Assembly: GCF_001625305.1 (NCBI RefSeq) | Contig: NW_017803842.1 | Coordinates: forward strand, 215,149 to 279,148 | Reading direction: 5' to 3' | Source of the DNA: Branchiostoma belcheri | Taxonomy: Eukaryota; Chordata; Leptocardii; Amphioxiformes; Branchiostomatidae | Length of the DNA stretch: 64,000 nt | Shown: in pieces, positions 44,960 to 56,546 of the stretch | How positions within the stretch are numbered: position 1 is the first letter of the stretch | How the letters are laid out: each line of letters opens with the position of its first letter | Made by a program: the position numbers and the translations under genes | The notes under the pieces: generated by a model | The model's input: the letters and a program-made list of their open reading frames with translations, nothing else | Databases searched by the model: none | What the model was told of the DNA's origin: nothing

Positions 44960-45905
44960 TTCATTGCAAAGCGTCACTTTGGACCCTTAATTTTCCTGCC
45001 AATAAAACTTGGGGGAATGGGACCCTTAATTATCCTAATTCCCCAAAGTTCAGTCACTTTGGACCTAGTGAATTGTGTAATTTTTTTGTTGCCAAAATTC
45101 TGCCAGTCAAAAAACACCTAGGATAATAGGGGACCCTCAAGTAGATAGTTAATTGGATTAAAGTTTTCCCGCCAAAAAACTCAGAGTATGTTAGTTACAC
45201 TGTTCTCTGGACTTCTTCACACATGTAGTCACCACACTCTGCTTATCGAGTGCAGTTTTTCCACCACTTAGACTTAGGAATAATCTCCGGCTCTCCTGGT
45301 CAGTCAATTGCACTGGTATACTGATGTGTCGAAGCATCATTGTCTCTGAAAAGACATCCCCCGGGGAGTACACTTAGTGCATTGACCGACCAGGAGAGCA
45401 AGAAAATATTCTTAAGTCTAACGAAGTGGTGGAAAAACTGCACTCAATTAACCAGTGTTTGTGTAGCAGAGTGTGTTGACTACATGTGTGAAGAGGTCCA
45501 GAAAACAGTGTAACTAAGTTAAACATACTCTGAGTTGTGGAAGAAGTGTGGGAGGTGGGCAGGAAGAGTGGGGAGGGGGGCACAAGTTCAAGGTTAGAGT
45601 GCTCTATATACTAAGTTTTTTGGTGGGAAAACTTAATCCAATTAATTAACCAGGTATAGGTGTCCCAATTAATTATTTTTGGGTGGAAAACAAAGTTAAA
45701 AATTAAAGGAATCTGCATGGAATTAATGCGGCGGCTTTGTGGGAGAATTTAAGCATCAAAGCGACAATTTTTGGGCAGTTATTCAACTATACGATATGAA
45801 GGGGATAACAATGTGGCATTAAAGCAGACGGCATACTAAGTTTTTGGAGGGAGAATTATTATACTAAGTGTAAAGGTCCAAAGCAAAAATTTTGGGCAAT
45901 TTGGC
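44960..45905. mobile_element. large foldback (inverted-repeat) element
   Basis: CTCAGAGTATGTTAGTTACA through TTCACACATGTAGTCA, TTTTTCCACCACTTAGACTT and GGCTCTCCTGGTC (45180-45303) is matched in inverse by GACCAGGAGAGC, AAGTCTAACGAAGTGGTGGA and so on to ACATACTCTGAG (45389-45536). Outer flanks with TTTGGACC.TTAAT / GGTCCAAAG and AATTAACT extend the pairing to about 0.9 kb. No coding capacity. Confidence 0.7.
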
Positions 45906-46074
45906 ATTCAACTACACAAAGCGGAAAACAACGCATGCCAACCCTCAGAGTAGAGCGAAATCAGGGTGAGAGAAAGATATGTGGATTTGGGTGCACCTGG
46001 AGTGTTGTATCATGTTAAGAAAGAAAACATACTCACACTTCCCCATCTTTTTTCACACAGCTCTGCCGTAATGA

Positions 46075-46203
46075 ATGTCTCTGACTCAGTGGTTCTTCCT
46101 CCTGCTTGTTCTGGTCTCCAAGGTCACATCTCGAGGACAGAGAAACAGAAGTCAGTGTATTGAAAACAGCGATTGGGCTTACAAGTTTATGACAAGAATT
46201 TAA
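46075..46203 (+). CDS. short ORF with signal-peptide-like start
   Basis: MSLTQWFFLLLVLVSKVTSR GQRNRSQ... 42 codons to TAA. The first 20 residues form a good signal peptide; the remaining 22 have a single Cys. An acceptor-like TTTTTTCACACAG lies 14 bases upstream. It could be a first exon (a possible donor is AACAGAA|GTCAGT) or a chance frame. No homologue recognised. Confidence 0.2.
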   Translation: MSLTQWFFLLLVLVSKVTSRGQRNRSQCIENSDWAYKFMTRI

Positions 46204-46569
46204 TGTAGATAAAACCATAAACCTCATTCAACTTGGTCGCAACATCAAGACCCTGATTTTGCTCAAAGAGAGCATAAAAAGTCACCAATTAAGCTCTTCT
46301 AATTTTTTACTAATCATATATATATATATACTGTTACTACATGTAACGTTACATGTAAATATCGTTATGGCTGAGAATACAAACTAAGGTTTTCTATGGT
46401 GGACTGTCTGCGTGTAAAAATTGCCTCCTACCTGTACTTACTTAGTAGGGATAGAAACTTTCCTGTGAATTCCAGTAAATTTTGTGTACTAAGGCCTAAA
46501 AAATAAACTTAAAGGGCTTTCCGAGCAAGCATTTATCTAACACGAAATATGGATTATTTTATGAATCTT

Positions 46570-47818
46570 TTCAAATGTGCAAAGAGGGGTGTTCCAAGGA
46601 GACAACCTGTCATCCATCATCTTTCTAACAGTGCTTCAGCCCATCCTTCAGCACCTCAAGGGACTAGAGCAACAACTCAGGTATTGCCTCAACGGCAAGC
46701 ACTACATCACACCGCCTTTTGCAGATGGCTTTTGCCTTATAACAACTAACAAGAGACAACACCAGAAACTCATATACTCAACTATCCTCCAACACCAAGT
46801 CAATTAACCTATCGTTGAAACCATGCAAGTGTAAGTCCATGTCTATCGTGAGCGGCAAATCAACAGACATTAGCTTCACAATTGTAGGAGACCCTGTTAA
46901 AACAACGCACCGGTGAAAATTCCTAGGAGGCTACATAACTGTTACATTCTCGACCAGAACAAGAGACTTATGACATTTTGGCGAAAACAATGGAAACAAC
47001 AATCGAAAACATATACAAATCAGCCATAAGAAACAAATACAAATGAGGGTATACATGGAGTACGCTTTCCCATCTTGGAGGTATATGTTGATGGTGCATG
47101 ATCTGACAGATACACAGTTACAAAAGCTTGATGCTATCCACACACCGGCGCTCAAAACTTAGCTGAATATGCAACCCAGTGCTACAAATGCTATCCTGTA
47201 TAACACCAGGGGTCTCAACTACAGAACCATATCAGACCTGTACCTTGAAGCCAACAGTCTAGCCTTAACATGCAGTAAGTCCACTCTCATAGCCGACAAC
47301 AAGGTGAAACACGCTGTACAGGCCAAATTAGACCGCGAATCGCAGTGGACAAGGAAAATGCAGAAATGAGGTATTAAGACCTGACACACCATCCACCAAC
47401 AAGCCACGCAGAAAGACTTGGAATGGCCTTCAGTAGGTAAGCACATCAAACACAGGTGGCTGACATGCTCCATGATGTGTGGAGTAAGGATCAAAAGAAC
47501 CTGCTACAACTGCTTGAGGAGGAGAAGTGTGATCTTACGTGGCGGTCAACAATCTACAACTTGCCAAAAGGTATCTTAAGTTTCGCGGTGCACACCTCCA
47601 TACACACCCTGCCTACATTCTGTAACCTGGCGACATGGGGAAAACGTAGCAGTGACAGATGCAAACTGTGCGGGAACCGGGAAACACTACACCACGTTCT
47701 GAACCACTACAGTGTCTCTCTCCAGCAAGGACGTTACACATTCCCACACAACCGCATACTGAAGCACATAATGGACAGCATACAGGAGGCCATTGACCCC
47801 TCACAGATCAACGCCTGA
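46570..47818 (+). pseudogene. broken non-LTR reverse transcriptase (R2/NeSL-like)
   Basis: Successive frames give RT and C-terminal parts: RGVFQGDNLSSIIFLTVLQP, FADGFCLIT (the catalytic (Y/F)ADD is FADG), KCKSMSIVSGKSTDISFTI, PSATNAILYNTRGLNYRTIS DLYLEA, KLDRESQW, and a zinc-knuckle-like end CKLCGNRETLHHVLNH. The last frame (47456-47818, 120 codons) ends cleanly. Several stops and frameshifts break the whole. The C-terminal CCHH/C block suggests the restriction-like-endonuclease clades; the exact clade is inference. Confidence 0.7.
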
Positions 47819-47819
47819 A

Positions 47820-49132
47820 GGGTGTTGATTAAAGAATTATCTTCCTTAGAATAATATTCTGTAAATACTCTAAAGGCTATATAAAACTGATATACAGCAA
47901 CAAACATCATCTTCTCCACCTCAAAAGCATACCTCAGAATCACAGAACCACGCACCTATTGCCGAAACCTTGTTTACGCAAATTTGAACGCACCTAATTA
48001 ATTATGCTCACATATTTTCCTCTCAGTACGGGCCATAAATTCACAGCTGAAATATTTCCAAGCTTTTAATGCTGTACAATGTTTAAGGAATATTTTTCGA
48101 AAAAGGAACTGGCAAAAATAATGATAAATTCCAGGAAGGCCCAGAGAATATAAAACCTTGTTTAGGGGCGTTTTTGGCGGGAACATTGCAATGTTCGAAC
48201 TTCGAAAGCAGCTAATTATGCGCACGTGCGACAAATTTACAGGTGGTTTGGACACCTGGGGCACCACGTGGAGAGGAAAAATACAATATTTTACCACAAT
48301 TTTTCCGACTGAAAAGTTACCTCATATTTTGTTTTTAATGCTACTGGACGTAGAAGAAGCACATAATGATTCTTGAATTAATAAAGACACAACGTACTTC
48401 ACAAAATTGCATAAACTAAATGGCCACAAAACAGAGCAAAAATGGTCAAGCAACAAGTGTGCCTTTTCCAACATATCACATCAATATACGCCAAATGAAA
48501 CTTTCTTGGGAGTAAGTTCAACGAGGTGCTTCTGTTATCTTACCTTGTAAAGTCGCCGTCTTTCTCACAACACGCAGTCCTTTCAACAGTCAGACGACCG
48601 CCGCCGCCGCCGCCGCCGGCCATAATTCTAGCCGTGTCCTCGGAAATTCACCAGCAAATTTTATGCGCTGCATTTTCTCCTTCGAACATCCAAAGGACGG
48701 CACAAATTTTCCTTATGAATATCCAGAAGGTTCCCCGAATATGTTTACGGAAACATTTTGAGAAAAAGAAACTGGAAATTTACCCCCAAAAGTTGACAAA
48801 CTTCAGGAATTCGGACGCCCTAAACAGACAACCTTCCCGCGCCGCACGACAGAAACAGCAGACTGTACCACGTGTTTTTATGCTGGGGGTGCAAAACTGC
48901 CCACACAACTTATATCTTCGGACGGAGATTTTAATACAGATGACATAAATGCATAAATGATGTGAATAAAGAAAAAAGGTTAATTCTAAATTCATAATTG
49001 ACAGGTCAAAAAATAGATTGTGTATAAATATTTTCATTCCTGGCGAGTCTGACACCCTTCATTGTCAAGTCAATTCCCTAGATCTCTCACACTCATGTCA
49101 ATTCAGTACGTGTCAATGAGGGCCTCTAGCAA
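47820..49132. other. spacer with a (CCG)n tract, no gene recognised
   Basis: The (CCG)n run is at 48597-48619. A 140-codon frame across it (48526-48948) has no family resemblance and is probably chance, or the CpG-richer leader of an unseen gene. Confidence 0.4.
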
Positions 49133-51403
49133 TTTATGGTATTATTGCAGGTACCAGAGCCAATTCTTCCTGCAGTAATTTCAGTGGCTGCTAGAAGTCG
49201 CTTTTGATCCATGGCGCTATAGGTCATAAATTTGTATTCTTCATGGTGATTGGCTTCATTATGGTGATGTGTTAGCCTCCTGTGCAGGCTCCGCGGCGGC
49301 GGGGAAGAGTTTTTAACGCGTTATTTTAATATAGCCGACCATCCTACAACAAGCCGGGAGGGAAGGTTCCATTTCTCCCACAAGAGGAGGCTATAAATAA
49401 AGTAAGGTAAAGATGACAAGTTAAGACGGATTTTTCCCATGCACGGAGGTGTTTCAGACAATTATGTTCCCCCAGATAAGCAAGAGTTGTTCGAGCTGCC
49501 TTGACTGAGAAAAGGAACCGACTTATGTGACAAGAAGCGAAAAATTCCAGTCCAAAAATGCTATTACGAATTGGGGAGGGGTGACATTGCTTTCAGCACC
49601 AAGGACATGGATGCCATAAGTTTCAACCTGGCTTCCTGGCCATTACTACTGAATAACTCCACATATGAAGGAAACGAATGCATTTGTACACTCAAAACAC
49701 ACTCGTATCATATTCACGCGTCAGAAGTTTGCTAGCGCTCCTGCTGAATGCGTGTTTTCCTGCAATGATAACTTCAGCCGTTTGGTGGCGATTTTTTTGC
49801 ACCATGTAGGATGCATATTTCTTGTCCAAGAAACCAGGGTTTCAAATACAGTTTTTAGCCTAGTTGTTCCGATATCCATACACACAACCTATGGAAATAA
49901 CGCAACCAATCTATGATACGGCAATTCAAACTTATGACATATGTAATTAAGAGGAACATTGACAGATATTGTGTAAATTGTGCCCCAATTTGCATTATTA
50001 TGAAAACATTCTATCACTCCGTACTGGTAAATGACAGGAGTTTCATACCTGAGGCATTTGGAAGTCAATTATGAATATCATTAAACACAACTTATTCCAA
50101 TCCACTCATTTGCATAATTTAGAATAGCTTTCTTTGCTTAAAATAAGACTGTCATTGGGGGGAGTGACTGATCTAATTCATGCAAATGATCTTATTTGCA
50201 AAAAATGAATGCAATGAAACGTACGTCAATCTTTTAAAAAGGTTAACATTTTTGGGCAAAGGTACGAAACTGTGGAATTCTAGTTTGAATTTGTCGAGAA
50301 TGTAGTACCACCATTATTCAACAGATGGCCCTTCTGCAATAACTACATGCAACTGACTTCCAAACCAGGTGTTGCTTTTCTGTGACTATGAATGAAGGTA
50401 GCTGGCAAGGGGATGTTTAGGAGTAGATGCTGCTATGGAAAAAAAACACAAGAATATTTCCTCCAGAAATCTTCAAATGGACTCACTTTATTGAAAACTT
50501 CAAAAACCTGTCATCACAGTGATAGGTGCCATGCGCAGTGTGTAATGAGACTGTGACGTTAAAGTTTTACCTACATACACATGGCCGACACTTACAGCTC
50601 CTTACAGACATGTACACTAAACAATACAGGCTAGAATTAAAGTATTAAGTCTACGGGGTTGACTTTTAAAAGTGAGCTAGTCACTTTCAGCAGTGTAATT
50701 CATTTCTGTGTATAACGTTATAACATTGTCTTGGAGTGTTAGGGGGGAAACAATGATACATGTGGGGCTTAAAAAGACTTCAATATTACACAAATAAAGG
50801 CTTATCGTAAGATATTTGACACAAAACAAGGTGGCATCTCTCCCTCTTATACCAAACTAGAATGTTTCCCCCTTCTTTGGTCCTGAATACGATGCCATAC
50901 AACTGGAAAAAATCCTAATACACGAAGATCAAGCTCACTGCCTGGGACAAGAATGTATCTTTCATCTACTTTCTTCTTACTTGTAGTACACTGGTCCTGG
51001 GTGGTTAGTTGCATAAGATTGGGGTGTACATGTATGAACTGTACAAAATGTATACGCTGATATTACTTTTCATGTGTTTCTAGTTCTCTTACAAAAGATG
51101 CTTAGGGATTTTAGTATTTCATTGTAATAATAATAAGAAAAAGATACATTTGTACAAAGATTGTACTGCCAGATACACACAACGTCCTAAAACTAGTAAC
51201 CAACAAAGTATATACTTATTAATGATGTGAGGTTTGTTACATGTATGGAGCAATTTCAGAGAAGTTATTGTCCATTTTCAAATGTTTCTCTCCAACATCA
51301 AAATAATATGTGAACGACTTGTTCTTGTTAGAGGGTTAGGTCTTGGTGAGAAATTGCTGACTTTCCTTTCACACTGCTGAAAATGGACTAGAAGTCAAAA
51401 ACA
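49133..51403 (-). pseudogene. segment B: truncated third copy of the PRMT1 3'UTR block
   Basis: Reverse complement of 21885-24487. It contains the 3'UTR with its AATAAA (50487-50492, minus) and downstream flank, but no PRMT1 coding exon. An internal deletion corresponds to about 22050-22330 of segment A. The insertion CCAGGACCAGTGTACTACAAG-like sequence near 50990 breaks the shared small frame. It ends abruptly at ACAGGTGAGAGAATTTC, next to a foldback fragment (51418). Confidence 0.85.
50487..50492 (-). terminator. relic PRMT1 polyadenylation signal (copy B)
   Basis: Same context as 23125-23130 in inverse. Confidence 0.5.
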
Positions 51404-51521
51404 GGTGAGAGAATTTCTTGTGTTGGATCGAAAGTTTTAACTTGTAAGTTGTAACTACCAACACAGATGAAATTTCATGATAGTATAATGACTATATGAC
51501 AGAATCTCCTTGTTTTCCCAG

Positions 51522-51900
51522 ACAGAGCTCAGGCTGATATTTCTGAGTCTACAAACGAGGACATCAACACGACATGCAAACTGAACATGCGGGCTGACAT
51601 GCAAACTGAAAATGTTTCTCGTGCCTTAATTTATGACAGAATCTTGTTTTCGCAGACCGACATCTCTGAATCCACGTACAAAGACATAAACGCAATAGCT
51701 TGGCTGACATGTGTCAGTAGGGACACCTAACAGGTTAAGTTTGAACAACAGCTATTCATGACAGAATTTACCTGTTTACCCAGATGGAGCTCAGGTCGAC
51801 ATTTCAGAGTCCACCTACGAGGATATAAACATGATAGCAGGCGTGCGCATGTTACCCATTCACCTTCGACATCTACCCAAAGTTCATAGAGGCAGCCACT
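51522..51900 (+). CDS. three tandem exon-like units encoding DISEST(Y)EDIN
   Basis: Unit 1 from 51522 (RAQADISESTNEDIN), unit 2 from 51656 (TDISESTYKDINAIAW), unit 3 from 51784 (GAQVDISESTYEDINMIAGV, continuing to a TAA at about 51901). Each follows a near-identical intron end, ATGACAGAATC..TGTTTTCCCAG. Units 2 and 3 contain STYxDI, which fits the ITIM pattern (S/I/V/L)xYxx(I/V/L); in unit 1 the Tyr is Asn. Probably tail exons of a receptor whose other exons are missing or displaced. Donors are not clear, so the exon ends are uncertain. Confidence 0.35.
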
Positions 51901-52036
51901 AAGTCTCTTTTACTCATTCACTCACTATGCGGTTTCCTGTCTAATGTCTATACTGAGGTTTGTATGTGGATGCTGAGGCTTGATGGCCACCTGTCATATC
52001 TATATGTTCTGTTGTTTTACCAACACAGATTAACTT

Positions 52037-55000
52037 TCAAGATAGGATTGTAGCAATGTTTCTTTCAATTAGTTTTATCAATGGGTGGGTTTCGTCTAGA
52101 GGGAAAACCTGCCTTGCCATAGCCAAGGCTTCTTGGCAGAGACTTAGTGCTTTCTTGTTGTTGCCAAGGGCCTGCCAGATAATACCCAGGGTGTTGAGTG
52201 TGTTGGCAATCTCACGATGTGCAGTCGTCAAACCATAGATACTCCTCTCCATCTGCAGTGCCTGTTCTAGGAAGCTGATTGCTTTGCTGTGGTCACCAAA
52301 TTCACCCCAGGCTGACCCCAGGTTATTGAGTAGTGTGGCAATCTGAGGATGTGGTGTATTCTGACCATAGACACTCCTGCACATCTGCAGACCCTGTTCA
52401 TAGTAGCTGATGGCCTTTTTTTTGTCACCCTGATGGTGCCACGCTGACCCCATGTAGATGAGTGAGGATAAAATCATAGGATGTGCAGCAGTTTGACCAT
52501 GGATACTCCTACGCATCTGCAATGCTTGTTTGTGACAACTTATTGCTTCTCTATAATCAGCCAGTTGGTCAAAGGCAGAACCCAGGCCACTGAGTGACTC
52601 AGCAATTTGAGGATGTGCCTTATTTTGGCCATAGATTCTCCTCGACATCTGCAGTCCCTGTTTGTAATACCAGGCTGCTGTTCTGTACTTGCCAAGAAGT
52701 TGGAAAGCTCCTCCCAGATTGTTGAGTGAGGCTACAATGTCGCTGTGATCTGAAATCTGACCATAGATACTCCTGTACATCTGTAGAGCCTGTTCATAGT
52801 GGCTGATTGCTTTTCTGTAATCACCAAGGGAGACCAGAGCCTGACCCAGGTGGATAAGTGACATGGCAATGTCAGGATGTTTTGTACTATGGCCATGGAT
52901 GCTCTTCCTTTCTTGCAGTGCCTGTTCATGGTAGCTGATTGCTTTCCTGTGATCACCCAAGGAATCCCAGGATGCGCCGAGATTGTTGAGTATTCTGACA
53001 GTGTCAGGATGTGTTGTATTTTTGCTATAGATAATTCTATGCATTTGCAATGCCTGTTCATAGTAGCTGATAGCTTTACGTTTTTCACCCAGGTTATCCA
53101 AGGCTAATCCCAGGTTGTTGAGTGACAGTGCAATGTGAGGATGCATTGTACCCTGACCATAGATACTCCTGTTTACCACTAGTGCCTGTTCATGGTAGCT
53201 GTGTGATTTCTTGTAATCACCCAGACTGTACCAGATAGCCCCCAGGTTTCCAAGTGATGTTGCAATCTCAACATGTGCTGTTCCATAACCAAAGACAGTT
53301 CTGTTCATCCGCAGGGCTTGTTCCAGGTAGCTGAGGGCATTTTTTAAATCACTCAATTGTTTCCTTGTTATTCCAAGATTGTTAAGTACACTGGCAATAT
53401 CAGGATGTGCTGTATTCTCACCATACATACTCCTGTACATCTGTAGTGCCTGTTCAAGGTAGCTCATTGCTTTTCCATAATGGCCAAGCCCACTGTAGGC
53501 TGCCCCCAGCATGTTGAGTAAGATGGCAATGTAACAATGTGCTGTGCCGAGACCATAGATAATCCTGTACATCTGCAGTGCCTGTTCAAGGTAGCTGATT
53601 CCTTTTTTGTGATTGCCCATATGGTTGTACAATTGACCCAAGTCTCTTAGTGACATGGCAGTGTCTGTACTTGTGATACTTTGATCAGAGGCACGTGCCA
53701 ATGAAAGAGCCTCTTTAAGGTGAATGACTGCCCCCTGATTATCACCCATTCTGCTCAAAGAAAGTCCAAGCCCTTGAAGCAGGAAAATTTTCTCAGCATC
53801 ATTTCCCTCAGCTTCCTTCAGAGCTTCCTGGTAGCAGCTGATAGCCTGGCTATATTTGCCTAGTTCAGTGTACATTGTTGCTTTTATTGTTGTCACATAA
53901 AATTCAGAGAATGAATTTGGAAGTGCTTTTTGTTTACACCATTCTGGAAGAGTAATTCTAAGAGGGATTGCTGTGTAATAGTATCTGAAAAGCTGTTTTT
54001 CATTAGGCAGATAGAAAATCTGTTTCAGGGGAGTTTCTTCTTGATCATCAGTCTGTAGGGATATTTTCTGTCCATGCTGTTCTGTTTCAATTAAAGTCAA
54101 AGCTGACAGCTTTTCCTTCTGTCCACCAGTTGCGATGTATGTTCTGAGTCTGAGTTCTGCTGAGATGCTGGTAAGCACTGTCAGGTGGTGTGCATTGTTG
54201 GGACTGATCACTTGTTGGTCTTCCATTTTGTCTATTGTCTCCCAAACTGTGGTAGGTATGATGCCTGAAGACAGTGCCAAACAGTCTACTGCTAATGATG
54301 GGAAACGATATATGTCTTTCTTCACATCAATTAGCCTGGGTGTGATTAATCTAAGACCTTTGTACATGCTACAGTTTTCCATTAATATCTCCTGTGCCAG
54401 TTGTTGAGTCATTTTTCCCCCATCAGCTTGCAGTATCTCCACTGTAATGGCCATGTATGTGTCAATCAAATCCTTGTCACCTGCTATCAGGCATGGGTTT
54501 CTCAAAATAGTGGCAAGGTGATATCCTTCCTTCATGTATAGCCTGACATCATTTTGTAGTATTGAGACCATGTTTTGTGGGGTGCAGATGAGTTCACTGG
54601 GTGGTTTGTTCATAGTTCCCTGCCTGCCCAGTGGAGTCTTGCTTGCCGTTGGCATGGAGCCATCAAATGCAAACCCACGTGGTGTAACAGAGTCATAGTA
54701 CCAGTCGTCAAGTGGGTTCTTAGAGTAGAAATCATTGAGAGATGTTATTCCCAGTGCTGGGATAATGGTTTCTCCCAGGTTGACTACCTTGAGGTGCAGA
54801 TAGTGGGTGATGTTACGGAAATACACAAGACATTCTTCACTTTCTTTTTCTACTAAGATGGCAAACTCCAGGTCTGAGTATGGAGTTACCAGTCCTGTGG
54901 CCTGTGAACCCAAACCTATCAGGGCATACTTACAGGGAGAGGGACCCATTAACCCAATGCACTCTTCTACAAGCAGACTGATGAACTCCTTTCTTTCTTT

Positions 55001-55419
55001 TGCAATTCTCTCAAACAAATGCCTGACAGCCTGAGCTCGTTTTGCCTCTATCTCTTTGACGCATGGGTCATCCTCATCATGTACATATGGATCCAGCTGC
55101 TGGCCAATGGTTTCCATCTCCAGCTTGATCTGGTCCCGCATCTCCCTCAGCTGTTTCTTGTGTTTTTCTGTGTTATTGTGGCTAACATTGCTATGAATGC
55201 CTAAGATACATTTGAAAAATGACTTCTCTACTTCTTTGATAGCTATTTCTATGTTACCATTGAGGACTTGATCCTCTGACCTGGCTATTGCTGCATTGTA
55301 GAGTGCTGCCGCCTTGACAAAGTCTCCCCCGTCTCCTGTCTGCTGACCTCGCTTACTGTAGACATCCCCCAACTTGCACATGGGCTCCACCTCTCTCTGG
55401 TACTGCTGGACTGTGGGAT
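52037..55419 (-). CDS. NTase-TPR gene exon 3 (main exon)
   Basis: Acceptor CACTCCACAG, entering with two bases (G|AT = Asp). Counting from GTG/Met at 55390: coiled/helical lead 50-150; GS at 161-162 and DLE at 173-175 (the hGS...Dh(D/E) metal-binding signature; third acidic residue not assigned); DUF294_C-like part 350-420; TPRs about 493-1104, for example [20 protein letters not shown]; stop TGA at 52039-52037. The 132-base repeat period is visible in the DNA. An intronless 3.4 kb repeat exon is unlike the other genes here. Confidence 0.92.
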
Positions 55420-56546
55420 CTGTGGAGTGACAGCCCTTGGCATTTACTTAGATGTATCAAGGATTGCCAGGCTTAGCATACATTGTAGTTTACAATATAT
55501 CCTACAATGTTCATTCAAGAAAAATGTGTCTCTGTGCCCTCATGTTTGTATAAATATGCCAGCATAGTTAATATGTATAACGTTAATTTACATGCAGTAT
55601 AGGCATTATTTCCTTACCTCTCACATGCACCTTCTTGAGTGCAGCTGCAAAGTGCTTCTCTGCTAATCGTGATGTTTGCTGCAAGATATTATGTCCGCAT
55701 ATTGAATTTTACATGTACATGTATATAATATGGTCGGATAATGGTCCTTCACCGCATTATAGTACATGTACTGTATTAATTCTTCAGTCTTGGAAAATAT
55801 AAGACGATACAAGACTTAATTTTAAGAACCTCTGGATGTGACATTGAAATGTACATCACATTGTACATTTATACAAAAAGAAGCTACATTACTTTTTTAA
55901 ACTAAAAAAAAAAAGTGAACTGGCCAAATAATGGCCTGCCCAAAACTACTCACCTTCCTCACTCCTTCCCAGATCTTAACCATGTACAAGGCACGATGCA
56001 CCAAGGTCTGTTTTGTCTCAGGATCTCCACATGTTGTCAGGGCCTTGTTGTACATGGCAGCTGCCTTGGAGAACTGGGATACATTCAAAGTTTTCTTGCC
56101 TTTTTTGAAGTACAAATCACCAAGAGATTTTAGAACCTCAAGCTCTAAGATGACATTTTTGTTTGCAATAGCAGTCACCAACATTTCTGCATAAGTCTGT
56201 TCAATATTTCCACCCTCCTTGTCCAATTTGTCACAAGTCTCTGCCACTTGTCTGGATCTGTGCAGTGCAGCAAGGCATCAGCATACAGGGCAACAGCCTT
56301 CTCAAACTCTGCTGAATCTTTACTTAACTTGCCTTTCTCAAGATGCAGGTCTCCAAGACTTTTCATTACTTCTACTTGCATGGCATAATTGATACAAACT
56401 ATGGCTTCTCTAAGTGCATGCACAAAAACAACTTCATGGTCGTCTTGCCTGTCAAGATACAACTGAAAGTGCTGTAACTTATTTGCCAGGCTTGCCATAT
56501 TGATGCCGTAGTCATTTTCCAGTTCAGTTTGTTTTAAGAAACTCAA
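52037..56546 (-). CDS. DUF294-type nucleotidyltransferase fused to 14 TPRs
   Basis: Three exons, transcribed right to left: E1 about 56546-55954, E2 55678-55618, E3 55419-52037. E2 and E3 join in frame ([28 protein letters not shown]). E3 alone has 1126 codons. Order: TPR-like modules ([10 protein letters not shown]..., [10 protein letters not shown]...); a Pol-beta-type nucleotidyltransferase core with GLGSQATG...YSDLEF; a DUF294_C-like helical part (DIKRD-like [14 protein letters not shown]); then fourteen 42-44-residue TPRs of the kinesin-light-chain/NPHP3 type. Such an NTase-TPR pairing suggests a cytosolic sensor or signalling protein, but substrate and role are unknown. E1 contains an apparent frameshift (see its entry). 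Confidence 0.8.
55618..55678 (-). CDS. NTase-TPR gene exon 2
   Basis: Acceptor CTTGCAG, donor GAG|GTAAGG. Encodes [20 protein letters not shown] plus one base. Phases match E1 (0) and E3 (two bases). Confidence 0.85.
55954..56546 (-). CDS. NTase-TPR gene exon 1 region, frame broken
   Basis: Two overlapping frames both look real. 56546 to about 56252 gives ...[41 protein letters not shown]. 56247 to 55954 gives [38 protein letters not shown]..., ending GVRK|GTGAGT. They are TPR-like modules of the same kind in different frames, meeting near GACAAGTGGCAGAG. Either a small deletion or indel (pseudogene, or sequencing error) joins them, or translation starts at a Met downstream (AEMLV, about 56184). 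Confidence 0.55.

Larger units (their letters stand above)
40872..44960. other. AT-rich stretch, no gene recognised
   Basis: No domain-bearing frame was found. It contains small exon-like pieces at 44180 and 44751 (listed below). No clear transposon ends were seen between 40.9 and 44.1 kb. Confidence 0.5.

Noticed and set aside
48526-48948. 140-codon frame across the (CCG)n tract
   Set aside because: Proline run comes from the microsatellite; remainder has no recognisable domain and no splice context.
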